From: Calvatia gigantea | Lineage: Eukaryota; Basidiomycota; Agaricomycetes; Agaricales; Lycoperdaceae | DNA: 64,000 nt | Assembly (NCBI GenBank): GCA_025093985.1 | Contig: JACAAK010000008.1 | Span: 1,116,001-1,180,000, forward strand | Direction: 5' to 3' | In this document: positions 48,289-59,899 of the stretch, one piece after another | How the letters are laid out: each line of letters begins with the position of its first letter | How positions within the stretch are numbered: position 1 is the first letter of the stretch | Notes under the pieces: model-generated | Told to the model about the DNA's origin: nothing | Database searches by the model: none | What the model saw: only the letters and a program-made list of their open reading frames with translations | Program-made: the position numbers and the translations under genes

Positions 48289-49000
48289 CGACGGGTTGGT
48301 TTTGACAGCCGTAAATGGGGTTCTTTATGAGAAAAGGATTCAGGACGGGTTGAGGTAGAGCTGATATCTGAAAAACGGAAACGATCTCTGAAAGTATAGG
48401 GATCAAGGGGATATCGACAAGGACGATGTTGAGCCTAGACAAGAGTGAAAGGGGAATCAACAAAGCTCAGATATACGGCTTCAGTATTAGGTCTAAGTCT
48501 TACGGTAGTTACTGAAGGCAAAAGAATACGTTCGTATTTGTTGTGCGATAGACGCTGCTCTGCTTGGGAGGAGAGGATGGGATATGGGGGCGTGAAGGTC
48601 ACGACGGACGTGATCAGAAACCCTGTGACCTGGCAGGTCATACCTTTTTCACGTTCCCTGTCTTCTCACGCCACCCCTAGTCATGTGGTCTGTCACACGC
48701 TTCTTGACATTGCCCCGTTTGGTAGGACTGTCACTCCCAGACAGCGGATACCACCGAATACCACTCGGATATCTCCATTTTCTTCCTTCGACGGGCTCAG
48801 CGAGGCATTACTTACTCAAGTACTTCAAGTACTGCCACATGCATGGGGAGTAGATATGACCTGCAGACAAACGATTGATACACGCATCCTTACATAGTTC
48901 CGAAAAAACCATCCACCAATGCCTTTTTGAAGAATCACGCCTGCGTGTCTTGCTCTCCTTTTGGTGAACTCGACCACTGGGCACTGAGGCCGTCAGCCCC
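48289..49000. other. Intergenic, CBF1 promoter region
   Basis: 712 bp between the CBF1 start and the Set5 stop (both minus strand). No coding gene seen; short frames on either strand lack motifs. Expected to hold the CBF1 promoter. Confidence 0.6.
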
Positions 49001-50459
49001 TCACATAACGCCGAGGCCAGCCTTGAGTTCAATCGCAAGATCGTCTAACCCCCTGTCATTCTTATCTTTCAATGTCCTGGCTTCTTCCAAACACCGTGGA
49101 CAAGTGCATTCACCGAATCCCCAGGCCTGCAATTCAGCTTGTCTTGCACGGTATGAGGCTTCCGGGTTAACATAAGTCACCGCCAGCTCTTCACCAATCT
49201 GAATGTCCTGTTTCGCAATGACGGTGATGCGAGCGAGTGCTGTGCGTTGATCTAAATGACGGACGGAAACGTTAGGAACACAGGAATGATTCAGATGTGA
49301 ATGGAGAGTGTAAAGGCCTCCATGAGCCTCGAGATCTGCGTGCCATTTAGAAAACACCACCCAAAATTCCAAGGTGGTAAACTTACTAAGGCTCATCCGA
49401 CCCAGCCCGCGGAGGAAGCCCGTATCGTAGTCAAAAATGCCTATCTCTGCTTCTTGTGGAAGCGGCTTGCTCAAGATCCTTGCCAACGTTTTAATTTCTG
49501 GTGCGGTCTTGGGTTCCTTGAATGCTTGGATAAATAATTGATATGCTTTCCTCCAAGAACCCCTATCCGGCTCTGACTGACCAGAACTGCCGCCATTGAC
49601 CTGAGTGAAAGGCATACTAATTGGTAGATTTCACGTACAGCTTGAAGCTATATTTGTAGCGTTCCTCCAAACCAAGTTCTGCCAATGCTTGGATAGTCTC
49701 CCAGCACTCATTAAATGCCTCCTCGCTCGTCCGATTCGCAAGGAGGAGCCTGCTGGTGGTGTGAGCGAGTGCATGTAGAGCCATCCATCTTGTTTCACGA
49801 GCGAACTTAATCAAAGGGACAGAAGCTGGATTCTTTGCGGGACATAGCAGGGGGTGCATCCGCCCTGAGCGCGTAAAACAGAGACGGTTGCAGAACCTCG
49901 CAGGGCAGAACGCAGCCGAACCAGGCGAGGGACATGTTATGACCAAAGGTGAGTTCCCTAGGGGAGTTGTGCAGAATGCACATGCAGCCGAAGTCACTTG
50001 CAAGTCGAAAATCTCCCTAAATTCTCATCAAATTACATTCCGCAACTGATACACACATCTGAAAGATGTGCCCCTAGCTTACCATTCAGGCGCTACGATA
50101 AACGGTTCCTCCCTCCAAATCACCTCACCTTCTTTAATCTCCTGCGTGGCAACCAAACCCTTGCCTTTCCTCTTGTCAAACCACTTCACTTCGACCTTCG
50201 GTGTCCATTTCGTCACGTTCAAATTCGAGATCAGCCGCGATGACGGGTAGACGGGAATACTGGATGCCCATCCTGATGAAGGAACAATCAGCCCCTGAGA
50301 TTGAAGAGTTTTCCGCGTCCTCTTTTCGCTGACCGTCCAGTGTGGGTACTCGGCTGTCAAGAGAGCGTGCACTTTAGCTATCCCAAGCTCGGGGTTCTCC
50401 TTTTTGAGTTCGATAATTGCTTTCGCTAATTCATCTTCAGAAGGAGAGACCGACATCAC
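49001..50459 (-). CDS. SET5: SET-domain lysine methyltransferase, Set5 type
   Basis: SMYD/Set5-like protein methyltransferase; yeast Set5 methylates histone H4 tails. The start MMSVSPSEDELAKAIIELKK leads to a helical N-terminus, then KVEVKWFDKRKGKGLVATQE and IWREEPFIVAPEW opening the SET fold. A cysteine-rich insert follows (ACAFCTTPLG; CPARFCNRLCF). Then LEAHGGLYTLHSHLNHSC, PNVSVRHLDQRTALARITVI and IGEELAVTYVNP (SET motifs NHSCxPN and GEEL-Y), and the post-SET cysteines FGECTCPRCLEEA. Introns: one near 50010-50083, a stop-free 51-nt intron at 49336-49386 (removal gives MSLNLEAHGG, the family norm), and a frame change near 49600-49640 needing a 34-nt intron or a 1-nt indel. Otherwise intact. 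Confidence 0.9.
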
Positions 50460-52128
50460 CGGCGATAAGAATTATGCTCACTTGATCAGCATCTCTCTCT
50501 TGAACCATCTCAATCAAACATTCACAAATACATATCGCCTGCCTCAACATTTGACGTATTCACCATGCCTGTCTCCCTAAGATACGGAGATACGCTTCAA
50601 TGTGAAGGTGCAAATGAGCAGTTGCACCAGCACCGACAACCGAGTGTCTTGTACAAACCTGTTTGATACAGTCGCGAATGAATAATACCCTCTACTAACC
50701 TCTCCATCAATCCATGTGCAAGTTCGAGACCCAAGGGAGAGACTGGTTGTGTGGGACGTCGGCTGAATACCTCACGACCCTACTGTCAGGGTGACCCAAA
50801 CATTTCCTTGCCATATATCCGTTTAGGGAGCCATAAAGAGACGTTTGACTTAAATGACCTCCTTCGGATCTTCAACCCCCTCAACTAACGAAACATTGAC
50901 CAGAGTCCCGGCAGTTGTCGACCCAGTACCTCCTCACACTGTGGTTTATTTATCGGCTTTTCGTGGAATAGGTGCCGATAGTTAACATTTAAATAGCTCT
51001 CGTTACGTATCTTCCCCACCCAAGGACTTTGACAGTACCTAGCTCGCAAATGGAAATCATACCATATCCTGGTTAGGTACACTTCTAGGTTCCGTAATGG
51101 TTGTGGAGGTGATGTTAGTGACAGGACTGACAGATCCGAAAGTCGGCTTTACACCCCAAAAAATATGTTTACTGGCGCTTCTCGTCCCCAAGTGCCTCAT
51201 TTGATGATCATTCGATTCCAAGAATGTGCCTTCATTTTAGTAGGAAGGATAGTCTTAAGGGGGGGACGCAGCGACGTCAATTGATCGGTGTTGCCACGGT
51301 GTCCCAAGACCAGTCCCACCCTGCCCTCTGTCAGGGATTAATTGAAAACCAGTACGAAGGGGTTACCTACTGGCCTCGGCGCCCGACAGTCTTGTTGCAA
51401 CAGAACAAAGCAAGCGGGCTTTCGACCTACAATCTATGAGTACTCAGAAATGATTGTGCTCGCGAGATCCTGGAACTAGTTACAGCTTAGTGAGACGTGG
51501 ACCAAGCGACGAAACTGCCTCTGACCACCCAAAGGCTCATTGTATTCTATTATCACAGTGCAAATACTTCTTGGTTCGCTCGTGACTTGAGAGAGTAACC
51601 CAGGGCGCTGACGAAGTATTTACCACTGCGTTGTATTTAAAGTGCCCCAGAGGTTAAGCAGAGCAATGAACCCTTAGCGTCGCCTAAAAATAATCATCCC
51701 AGAGGGATGAAGGGGTTATGCAGTTACGGGGAACCGTGCTACAGTGGCCCTGGAGCATTGCGGCTCCCATATTGCGCGGCCCGCAGCCGCAGTCCAGACA
51801 TGATGAATCGATTAAGGACTGGAGTACTCTGTGAGGAAGAAATTTATTGGAGAGATTACGTGGCGAGTGGACTGTGGTACTGTATCCAGGAGGCCAAAAT
51901 ATCTGGCTGTCCAAAAAACGCCCCGACGCCGATTAAAAGAATAATAATAGAGCTGGCGCCTTTAAATCATCCATCTTAATCACTTCAGCGGGTGTCGTGG
52001 TCCTATCCTGTGCGGCGAAGTATTCGGGTGCAAGCAGTTTGTTATTGCTGCTGTTATGTAGTCGTCACCGCTGCCCCACACCGTTGGACAGGTATGACAA
52101 AAAACTAGGCGTGATTCCTTAGGTAGAG
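50460..52128. other. Intergenic, no gene seen
   Basis: 1.7 kb between the Set5 start and the 3' end of the 7-TM gene. Open frames of at most 90 codons (51224-51439, 51707-51979) show nothing recognisable. The proximal part should hold the SET5 promoter. Confidence 0.6.
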
Positions 52129-53297
52129 CTAGGGTTTGGAATAGGATAGGCTGTGGTTCTCAATCGCCATCACGCCAGCATCCACCGTCGAATGGGCTTC
52201 TAGTTCTTCGGACGAAATACCACCAGTTCCCCGGGACATTGGTACGGTTTCCATTCGATCGGGATATGGACCGGCAGCTCTCACGAGTATTAAGTTGAAG
52301 GCAATTCCTGTAATTTGAATTTCCTTCCAGAACAATTAGCAGGAACTCATTCATGATAGTAGGCCACTCACTACAGCAGTTGTGATGTAAACAGCACTAT
52401 TTCGGCAGACATGAGATACGAAGACAATAATGGTCACGGTCGTGTATATTAGGCCTGATTCGATAATGACGCGCTGGGCAAATTGGAGGCGGCTTCGTTG
52501 AGGTATGTCTCGGATGGAGCATATGCTGGGAGGCCTCCAAGCCCGCTGCATTTTCCATATTCGCCATAGAATCATAACTGAGGAAATGATGAGGCCTATC
52601 GTCACGAGCCCAAAGGTGGATGGGTAGTACGCACAGGTTGAAGATACGTTGACTAGAATGGTACAGCCCCAAAACGCTGCGCTAACGACGAACATGTCGC
52701 TGGCATATGCCATCGACCCCGACTCCAATAGCCACTGGAAATAAAGAAGGCAGACGCCACATGTTATACTTCCCAGCCAGCATAGGAACGGCCCAAGGAT
52801 AACCAGGCACGATTTGTTCCAAATAAGCCAGCATCGGTAGACCTGAAGTACGCCCCCGTTACTACGTTTAGTGGATGCCATTCGGTGGAACGCACGAGGA
52901 TACTATCGGCAATAATTGTTTGCAGAATTAAAGTCGTTGACTATGATTAAAGTATGTCAAACAATGTAATGAGGGGTTGCTCGTCATCCACCTTTAGGAC
53001 GTTGAGCCAGATTTCACCTGGTCGGTTTGGCCTCTGCTTATTCGGTTCCAGGTCATAGACGAAAAATTGCATACTACGGACCAGCGCAAGGGTCAAGTTC
53101 ATTGACGAAGAGGTGAAGAGCAGAAGAACGACTACTATCATTAGAATGTTGACGTTCCGAAGAGGCTTCCAATTGCCTTTGTGGTCCCAAAGAAGTCTCT
53201 GAAGGGCAACAAAGAAGGTGATGAGATATATACCATAGAAGATTGACTCGACCATGAAGGCTGGTAGTTGAGCCTCTGTTGCGGAAAGCTGAGCCAT
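52129..53297 (-). CDS. Seven-TM membrane protein of an Agaricomycete family, copy 1
   Basis: Uncharacterised polytopic membrane protein of about 330 residues. Seven hydrophobic segments: MVESIFYGIYLITFFVALQR; NILMIVVVLLLFTSSSMNLT; TLILQTIIADSILVYRCWLI; VILGPFLCWLGSITCGVCLL; SAAFWGCTILVNVSS; VIIESGLIYTTVTIIVFVSH; and GIAFNLILVRA. The ADSILVYRCWLIWNK signature after TM3 marks a family very common in mushroom genomes. The C-terminus is Ser/Thr/Glu-rich. Introns: 52947 side into STTLILQ, then the VYRCW exon, a 57-nt stop-free intron at 52578-52634, and one before the last TM. It resembles a receptor by topology, but no ligand or G-protein motif supports that. A paralogue lies at 54095-55378. Confidence 0.78.
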
Positions 53298-54094
53298 GTG
53301 GGCTCAAGTCAACACCCGAGCGGAGTGGAGAAAAAGGATGTAAATGTAAGAGAGCAAAGTTTATGGAGCCTCTTAAAGGACATATTATATGGAGAACGAC
53401 GTCTGGCAGGTAATGAGTAGCCTCACGTGAAATGGCCTAACCTCGACTCGGACAGCGTGTGTTTCCAGGTGTCAATTAGGGCCAAAGTTTTCGGTGGCGC
53501 GAGCCTGGTTGAAAGGTTATATAGGTTCCGAAGCACAACGATCTAAGTGTCCTGTATAACGTATATGGTATTCACATTCCGCGTTTCATGTTCAGGCGTG
53601 CCATGGAAATAGTTATATATAAAGATTGACAGTGTTATTAACAAAGCGTCGATTCGTTCGTGCTAAAATGTCCGAGATTGCGGCCACAGGCCAGGGTCCT
53701 AATTCCCATGTTTCTCAACTTGCTGATGATGTGTCTGCATCTCCTTCATACAACGGTCGTAACAAGGCGTTGGGCTAACTTTGTATGCGACGGAGCCCGA
53801 GAAGTTCGGACCCTACCCCGGAACAACAGCTAACTTCAACGGCCCCCTCCCCCACCTTGCTGTACTGCAAGAGCTTTCTACATTGTAGAAAGGCCTCAAG
53901 GACCTTGTCTGGAGAGGTCATGAAGCAAGAAAATGGGAAGATGGAGAAAAGAGGTAGGAGGACATTTGGCAGGAACTCAGGCGCCGAGAATTCGAAATTT
54001 CGCTAGAACGGGAACAAATTTAGTGCATACATCTTACACAGGTTGGGTGATATCTATACACAGGCTTATACAAATTTTGGCAATGTCTGTACTT
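53298..54094. other. Intergenic between the two 7-TM paralogues
   Basis: About 800 bp with the copy 1 promoter. A 36-codon frame at 53668-53778 preceded by a TATATAAA-like stretch (53616) is too short to call. No other gene seen. Confidence 0.6.
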
Positions 54095-55378
54095 TTACAC
54101 GTTTGAGTCAGTTGAAAAGCATTCCACAGCTGAATAGCTCAAGACCTCAGGACCACTCCGCAAAACTGGGCAGTACGGGTACCTTTCTATGTTCAGGTGT
54201 GCAACCGGACATCGTGATAGGATTAATGAATCCGAAGTACCGACCGATTCCTTTCCGAACGAGCTGGAGATCTGAGCTGTTGTCCTTGTCGCTGCCTTTA
54301 ACGTGTTCGTCATAAAAATCAGGTTGCTAACCCGTGTAGATTTAACGAGTGCCCTGTTCTCTTTCCGCGCATGCTTTCCCGCACGGGTGATCATCAAATT
54401 GAATGATATAGCGGAGACCATGATCATCTACAACCTCTCAATGAAATTGTCTGGATGCTTCAATTTCAAGTACTTACCATGGAGGAGGCAGGCGCTGAAC
54501 TCCGGCTGCCTGCGATACGGCTCACAAAGACGAATAGAGAGGCAACAGTGCACATTAAGCCAGATCCCACAACCGTTTGTACAACGCTTTGTAGCTGTGT
54601 TTCGGGTTGACATACGGCCTTGATTTTGGAATAATTCCCTTTTGAATTAGATTCAACCTGCAGGATTCTCAAGACGATTAGCACTGATAGTTAAGCATAA
54701 GTCCCAGAATTCCTAAGATAGTACCACCGATACTGACTTGTCGTCATCGCATTCATCAACATAGTTAGAGCCCAGAATACCGTATGCACCAATTCTTCAG
54801 CTTTCCACTGTGAATGCAACTTCTGTCTCTCAAGTTTGCTTTGTACGTAGATTGTGTAGGCTATCATCGCCAGTCCGCTGAACCAAAGAAGTATAGGGAT
54901 CACGACAGCGGCCCATCGCCGGAGATACACGAACCAACAACGATATATCTACTGATATTAATCTCGAGGAGTCCGCAAAATGCTATATAGAGACTCACCA
55001 GGATTCCCTCCACGAGTAAAGAGGAAAGTGCCACAGTAGAGGTCTGGCACAAAACAGTCAGACCCCAGACTGCAGATTGGTATGATTTTATTATTGGCGT
55101 ACCTTGACAAGATTGTACCATGGAATCACATGGAACGTGCAGTTCCCCCCTTGTGAAGGACAACATTGCAGGACTCTTGACAGCCGTATTACTGCCAGAC
55201 TCATGTCCAGTGCCACTAGTGCATAAAGCGTGGTAGCGACGGAATATGTGATCCATTGCTTCTGTTTCTGCCGCACGAACGCCCGGATGCATTGAAACGA
55301 TGACTGTAGAAAGAAGCCACAGAGGACCGCCGCAACGAAGAGGCCAATAAATTCATCGCTTGTGTGGACGTGAATCAT
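54095..55378 (-). CDS. Seven-TM membrane protein, copy 2
   Basis: Tandem paralogue of the gene at 52129. Start at 55378 gives MIHVHTSDEFIGLFVAAVLC (TM1); an open frame extends upstream but without family features. Then SVATTLYALVALDMSLAVIR, LCQTSTVALSSLLVEGILVY joining LRRWAAVVIPILLWFSGLAM across an intron, VHTVFWALTMLMNAMTT, LIVLRILQVESNSKGN (after a 54-nt intron), QTVVGSGLMCTVASLFVFVS and AISFNLMITRAGKHARKENR. The block LLVEGILVYLRRW corresponds to IADSILVYRCW in copy 1. The polar C-terminal tail after the last TM extends to 54095; its exact end depends on the last splice and is less certain. Function unknown. Confidence 0.7.
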
Positions 55379-56016
55379 GGTGAGACAAAGACTAGGGGTT
55401 GAAAGTAACTTAGTCATACATGATCTGGGTATCGCTGGAGATGCACAAAGGGAGTGGCCTGGAAGACTAACCTCGCGAAAGACGGAGGAAATTCCGCGCG
55501 GTGAGCAATCCCTTACCATTGAGTGGATATATACAGAATGTCGCTGCTGTTGACAAAAGAGTCGAAATCTAGAAACCATGAGGCTCGTAACAGCCGTGGG
55601 GTCAAGCCGGAGCTTGCTCATCCTGCCAGTATCAGAATTCCAAAAGCTGTGCGAAGGGGGTTCGTGCTATTGAGCCATCTAAATTTAGTCTACGAAGCTA
55701 TGAAGCTGTCTTGTGCAACTACACTCTGTGACAGGTGCTGTTAGCCCTGCCACTTGGTAACAGCATTCACAAGATCCAGGTGTGGTGCTTTGAACCCCGT
55801 ATCTGGTATGTTGGAGAAATGCGAGGAACTTGAAGACATGAAGCCGGTAAGAAAGGAGCAGTTAAAGACGAGGAGCAGCTTTTTAGCCGTAATAGTATTT
55901 ACGAGAAACCGCAGGGTGCTGTACAAGAGTCCAAGGTCGCAGGTGATGGGAATAACCAAGTACGAGAACGAGGAACGGAATGATTGAAGCTTGGTACAGC
56001 AGAAAAGTGGCGCAGG
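55379..56016. other. Intergenic, no gene seen
   Basis: Between the start of 7-TM copy 2 and the 3' end of the BAP31 gene, both on the minus strand. Open frames at 55523-55744 and 55741-55987 lack recognisable features. Confidence 0.55.
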
Positions 56017-56965
56017 TTAATCCCGCCTTTTATCAGACTTGTTTCCCGACAGTGTGTTGAGTTCGGTGGCGAGACGGTTGTACTCCTGATGGTTTTGGGC
56101 GGCTTGTTTTTGTAATGTTTCTAAAGCTCCATCAGATCGGTAGGTGCATCGAACAACTGTCACATACCGAAATCGAGTTCCTTAGCTTCTCGTGCAGCCA
56201 ACTTATTTTTAAGCTTAGCAATTTCCTTCTCGGCTTCGGCCGACTTCGTGGTGCCGGACTGAAGGGGGCAGAAGAGCGTCGGAGAGTCATTCACGTAACA
56301 ACATGTAGTTTACGTACTTGCTGTTTAAGCTTCGCGTACTCCTCTTGGGTGTGGATAAGTTCAAGTATAAGATAGAAGGTGCGTGTAAGAACCAATGAAA
56401 GGAAGAGACAGAATCCGGTGAGGTAGACATTGCGCTGCGAACTGAAACCAGATAAACCATAAGAAGATGGTATGGGTGCGGGTCACTCTACTCACTAAAA
56501 CTTCCTCGCATGCATATTCGTCTCTGCTCTCATGTCTGGAGCTCCGCCTTTCCCAGACCTTGCCAATTCTGTCTCCGTCGTAACACGGAACATACGTTGA
56601 AGGGCATCTGCGAACAAAATTGCCACAAAACTAGGACAAAAGCGGGGATAAGTCATGCGAGTTGGATGAGACGCTGCAATAACGCACATGAATGATATTT
56701 TCAGGCCATACGCAACTTTTGCGACAATAGCCGAGGTGGACAAGAACGTGATGAGACGTTTTCGAAGGGTAAATGGCAGAGGGGCGACCAGAATACAAAA
56801 TGTCACCATCTGGTAAGATAGGTCAGATTTACTTTCAATGACTGCCAGGAAAAAGTAAATTACCTCTGCAGCAAGGAGGAAAAATGTGAGGGAGTAGCTA
56901 TGGCAATAACATATAAGTTCAAGTTTGTGCCAAGGCCGTGTAGAAAAGGCTCACTGGATCGTCAT
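56017..56965 (-). CDS. BAP31-like ER membrane chaperone/sorting protein
   Basis: B-cell receptor-associated protein 31 family (yeast Yet1/Yet3): ER protein with three TM helices and a cytosolic coiled coil, involved in membrane-protein sorting and quality control. The first exon is only MTI plus two bases; splicing gives MTIHYSLTFFLLAAE then MVTFCILVAPLPFTLRKRLI, the family's diagnostic N-terminus. Next are VAKVAYGLKISFM (TM2), FADALQRMFRVTTETELA, RNVYLTGFCLFLSLVLTRTF (TM3), LILELIHTQEEYAKLKQ and a Lys/Glu/Ala coiled coil ending QAAQNHQEYNRLATELNTLS. The C-terminus KRRD places basic residues at -4 and -3, like a KKxx ER-retrieval signal. Several short introns; complete. It diverges from UBP6. 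Confidence 0.9.
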
Positions 56966-57293
56966 CTTGTTAATGCCTGGGAGTAAGTAGTGATATTCAA
57001 GGAAGAGGTGGCTTTTAACGTTTGAACGGCAGGAAAGGCGATGTGGTGTGCTTTGGTTGACGTCATGCGACACGTACTTCCACGTGATTCCTGCGAGAAG
57101 GTTGGTGGCGATGGCTGTGCGAGGCGCACTGCGGTCAGCTGCGGCCTCACGCGTCACGATGTTGATTATGTCACTGTGTGACTGACAGCAAGCGTGATGA
57201 TGACGCAAGCGCGACGCGTCGATATCAATTTATTGGCCAGATAACCTAAAGACTGACCGCCATCAGGCAATCAAAACACTTTCATCCACTCTC
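56966..57293. promoter_or_regulatory. Bidirectional BAP31 / UBP6 promoter
   Basis: 328 bp between divergent start codons. It contains a palindromic CRE/ATF site TGACGTCA (57058-57065), a CACGTG E-box (57081-57086) and further CGTCA/TGACG half-sites around 57154-57215. The compact shared region suggests coordinated expression of an ER quality-control gene and a proteasome gene; that link is inferred. Confidence 0.6.
57058..57065. promoter_or_regulatory. CRE/ATF-type palindrome TGACGTCA
   Basis: Perfect 8-bp CRE palindrome bound by bZIP factors of the ATF/CREB class, located 229 bp upstream of the UBP6 ATG and 93 bp upstream of the BAP31 ATG. Confidence 0.55.
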
Positions 57294-59695
57294 ATGGCTC
57301 CCATCGCAGTACATATTAAACACGCAGGAAAAACATACGACATTCAACTCAACCCCGATCTCCCCCCCGCCCTTTTCAAAGATGCTGTCTATCAAGCAAC
57401 TGGAGTTCCTGTTGACCGCATGAAAGTCATGGTCAAAGGTGGCGTGTTGAAGGTGGGACTCCATTCGGGACGCGCTGTATATTTCGCATGTTTATCATAA
57501 CTCATGTAGGATGATATGTCTTGGAAGAAGATTGGTCCAAAACCAGTGGGCCTTTGCCTAACCCGGAGTTTTTGCTGATCAAGGCTCAAGAGTATCTAGG
57601 GTCAAACCTTCATGGTCATCGGAGCCGCTGGAGAACTACCAAAACCTCCTGAGAAACCCGTCATATTCCTTGAGGGTACGTAATTTGGTGAAAAGGGATC
57701 TCTCTATCTAACACAGAGAACGAGCAGATATGGACGATGCCGAATTGGCAGAAGCGGTACGATTATACCTGTGTCCGAGAAGGATTTTGTCACAAATTAT
57801 CTCTTAGCTTGCGAAACCAGTTGGATTGAAGAAGTATGTATCCTTTTTCGAAACCTGGATTGTGCTGATGAACCTATCAGTATGGGCAACACTTGTTACA
57901 TGAACGCAACCGTACAAGCACTCCGCGCTGTACCTGAACTCCAGCAAGCCTTGACTGCGTGAGCGTTTTTAAGTTCGTGATTCAAGCCAGTACTCTAACG
58001 GGCTTTAAAAGACCCGCGCTTCAATCCTCGACGCCATTACCAGGCGCACTCCGTGACCTCTATCAGAACATGGGCAAAACAACTGACAGTATCACGCCAA
58101 TGGGTTTCCTCACTATCCTGCGTCAGGTGGGTACACTCCTCAGGTATCCATCTCCAGATAGGAATAACATTTTGAAGGTTAACCCCCAATTCGCGGAGGC
58201 TGACCGACGAGAAAAGAGTAGCGCAATGATGGGCGGTTATGCTCAGCAAGGTAATACATTCCGACTCCTTTCATTTCATCGCGATTTGTTAACGGTGTCT
58301 TGGTTTCAGATGCTGAGGAATGCTATAGCTACATCCTCCAAACCCTTCGTAATGTCCCGGGTTTGTCACACGACGGAACAAGTCTAGCAACTTCAGCACA
58401 AGCAGAGGTGGGTAACAAGAGGTTCGTGGAGCAATACATGATGGGGGAGATGCGAAGAGAGTGCGCTTTCCTTTCTTTCTCTTTTCTAATTGAGCAAGGT
58501 TTGAACCAACGTCTTAGACTAACGTGCGATGAAGCCTCCGAAGAGGCCCCTTCCGTTTCCACGGAACAGGTTTTGAAAATTGAATGCAACATCAATATCA
58601 CCACTAACTACATGCTTACTGGTATCATGAACGTGCGTGCTTTTTGTGGTTTGTACGCGCCGTTCTGAAGAGGTTTTTTTCCCGTTGTAGTCCCTCGATC
58701 AAAAGCTAGAGAAAAATTCGCCGACCCTTGGCCGGCAAGCTGTTTACTCGCAAAAATCGCGAATGTCGAGGCTCCCCAGCTACCTTACTATCCATATGGT
58801 GCGCTTTGCTTGGCGGGCAGACATTGGCAAAAAGGCCAAAATCATGGTATCAGTTTTTTTTTTTCGTTACACCTGCGTCGTTGACCTGAGACTTTCCAAT
58901 TCGTAGCGAAAAGTGAAATTCCCAACGGAATTCGATGCCTTGGACCTCACTACCGATGAAATCAAGGTCAAACTCCTTCCAGCGAGCCGTAAGCTCAAAG
59001 AAATCGAGAAAGAGCGTGCCGAGAGAAGGAAAGTTAGGAAGCGGACAAAAGCCGTTGCCACCTCCACCGTGACTAAGGATACGCCTGCTCCTCCAGAGGC
59101 CGCAGCGGCAGCGAGCACCGACGGTGATGTGACCATGACTGACACAGGAACATCCACCGAGGGGGACAAGGGCAAGGCTGTCGTAAGTGGAGAACTTGAG
59201 GATGAAAGCGTCTACAGGGAGAAGGAGGCCAAAGAACTTGTCGAACTAGTGGACCCCAATTTGAAGAAGGACATTGGGGCAAGCTTGACCGGATTGTACG
59301 ATCTTGTCGGTACGTATGCTTACCAGATCACCCAATGAATTGCTCACGAAACCCGTTTGATAGCCATTGTGACACATAAAGGCGCCGCGGCGGACGCAGG
59401 ACATTATATCGCGTTTGTGAAGAAATCGGTCTTCCATGCCGCAAAGGGAAAGACTTCGCCTGTGACAGGTGCCGCAGGTGCATCAGTAGAACTCGATGAG
59501 GATGACGAGGATTGGTACAAATTTGACGACGACAAGGTATCCATCTTCCCGAGGGAAAAGTTGGCAACGCTCGATGGTGGAGGTACGTAATTCTTACCAT
59601 CCAGGAGCCTTGCACTTATACGCCATCCTGTGTATTACAAAGGAGAGGATTCGTCTGCATATGTGTTGTTATACAGAACCAAGCCCCTAGCTTAG
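57294..59695 (+). CDS. UBP6: Proteasome-associated deubiquitinase Ubp6 (USP14 type)
   Basis: Cysteine protease of the USP family that docks on the 19S proteasome through an N-terminal ubiquitin-like domain and trims ubiquitin chains. The start MAPIAVHIKHAGKTYDIQLN opens the UBL domain, which continues VDRMKVMVKGG and QTFMVIGAAGELPKPPEKP. The catalytic domain begins LAKPVGLKNMGNTCYMNATV with the nucleophile Cys codon at 57894-57896, then GALRDLYQNM, MMGGYAQQDAEECYSYILQT, LPSYLTIHMVRFAWRADIGK and the His box AAADAGHYIAFV (His 59402-59404), followed by DEDWYKFDDDKVSIF and AYVLLYRTKPLA. A charged linker (residues near KEIEKERAERRKVRKRTKAV) and Ala/Thr-rich insert split the domain, as in other Ubp6 proteins. 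About ten short introns; complete. Confidence 0.95.
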
Positions 59696-59808
59696 TTTGG
59701 AAACAAGTGGATCACATATTGGAGGGAGAATATACATCGAATTTATCGCATTCTTCGCATTGACATGTTGGCTTCACTGGGTGCTTGGCAAAATATATCA
59801 GAAGGCAC

Positions 59809-59816
59809 AAAAAAAA
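59809..59816 (-). terminator. Pol III oligo-T terminator of tRNA-Asp
   Basis: Eight A residues on the plus strand read as T8 on the minus strand, one base after the tRNA discriminator. This is a standard RNA polymerase III stop. Confidence 0.85.
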
Positions 59817-59817
59817 T

Positions 59818-59899
59818 CTCTCTGTCGGGGAGTCGAACCCCGCTTTCGCGCGGTCGGTAGAGTGACAGGCGCGTGTACTAACCGATATACTAACAGAGA
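59818..59899 (-). tRNA. tRNA-Asp (GTC) with a 10-nt intron
   Basis: Full cloverleaf on the minus strand. The acceptor TCTCTGT pairs with ACAGAGA without mismatch, discriminator G at 59818. D stem GTAT/GTAC, anticodon stem CGCGC/GCGCG, loop CTGTCAC with anticodon GTC (59864-59866). T arm CGGGG-TTCGACT-CCCCG gives the B box. Ten extra bases (59853-59862) sit after the base 3' of the anticodon, the canonical position for a eukaryotic tRNA intron; without them the length is 72. A T8 terminator follows. Confidence 0.93.

Noticed and set aside
53668..53778. 36-codon frame (MSEIAATGQGPNSHVSQLAD...) after a TATATAAA-like stretch
   Set aside because: Too short, no homologue recognised and no splice continuation evident; could be a gene fragment but unsupported.
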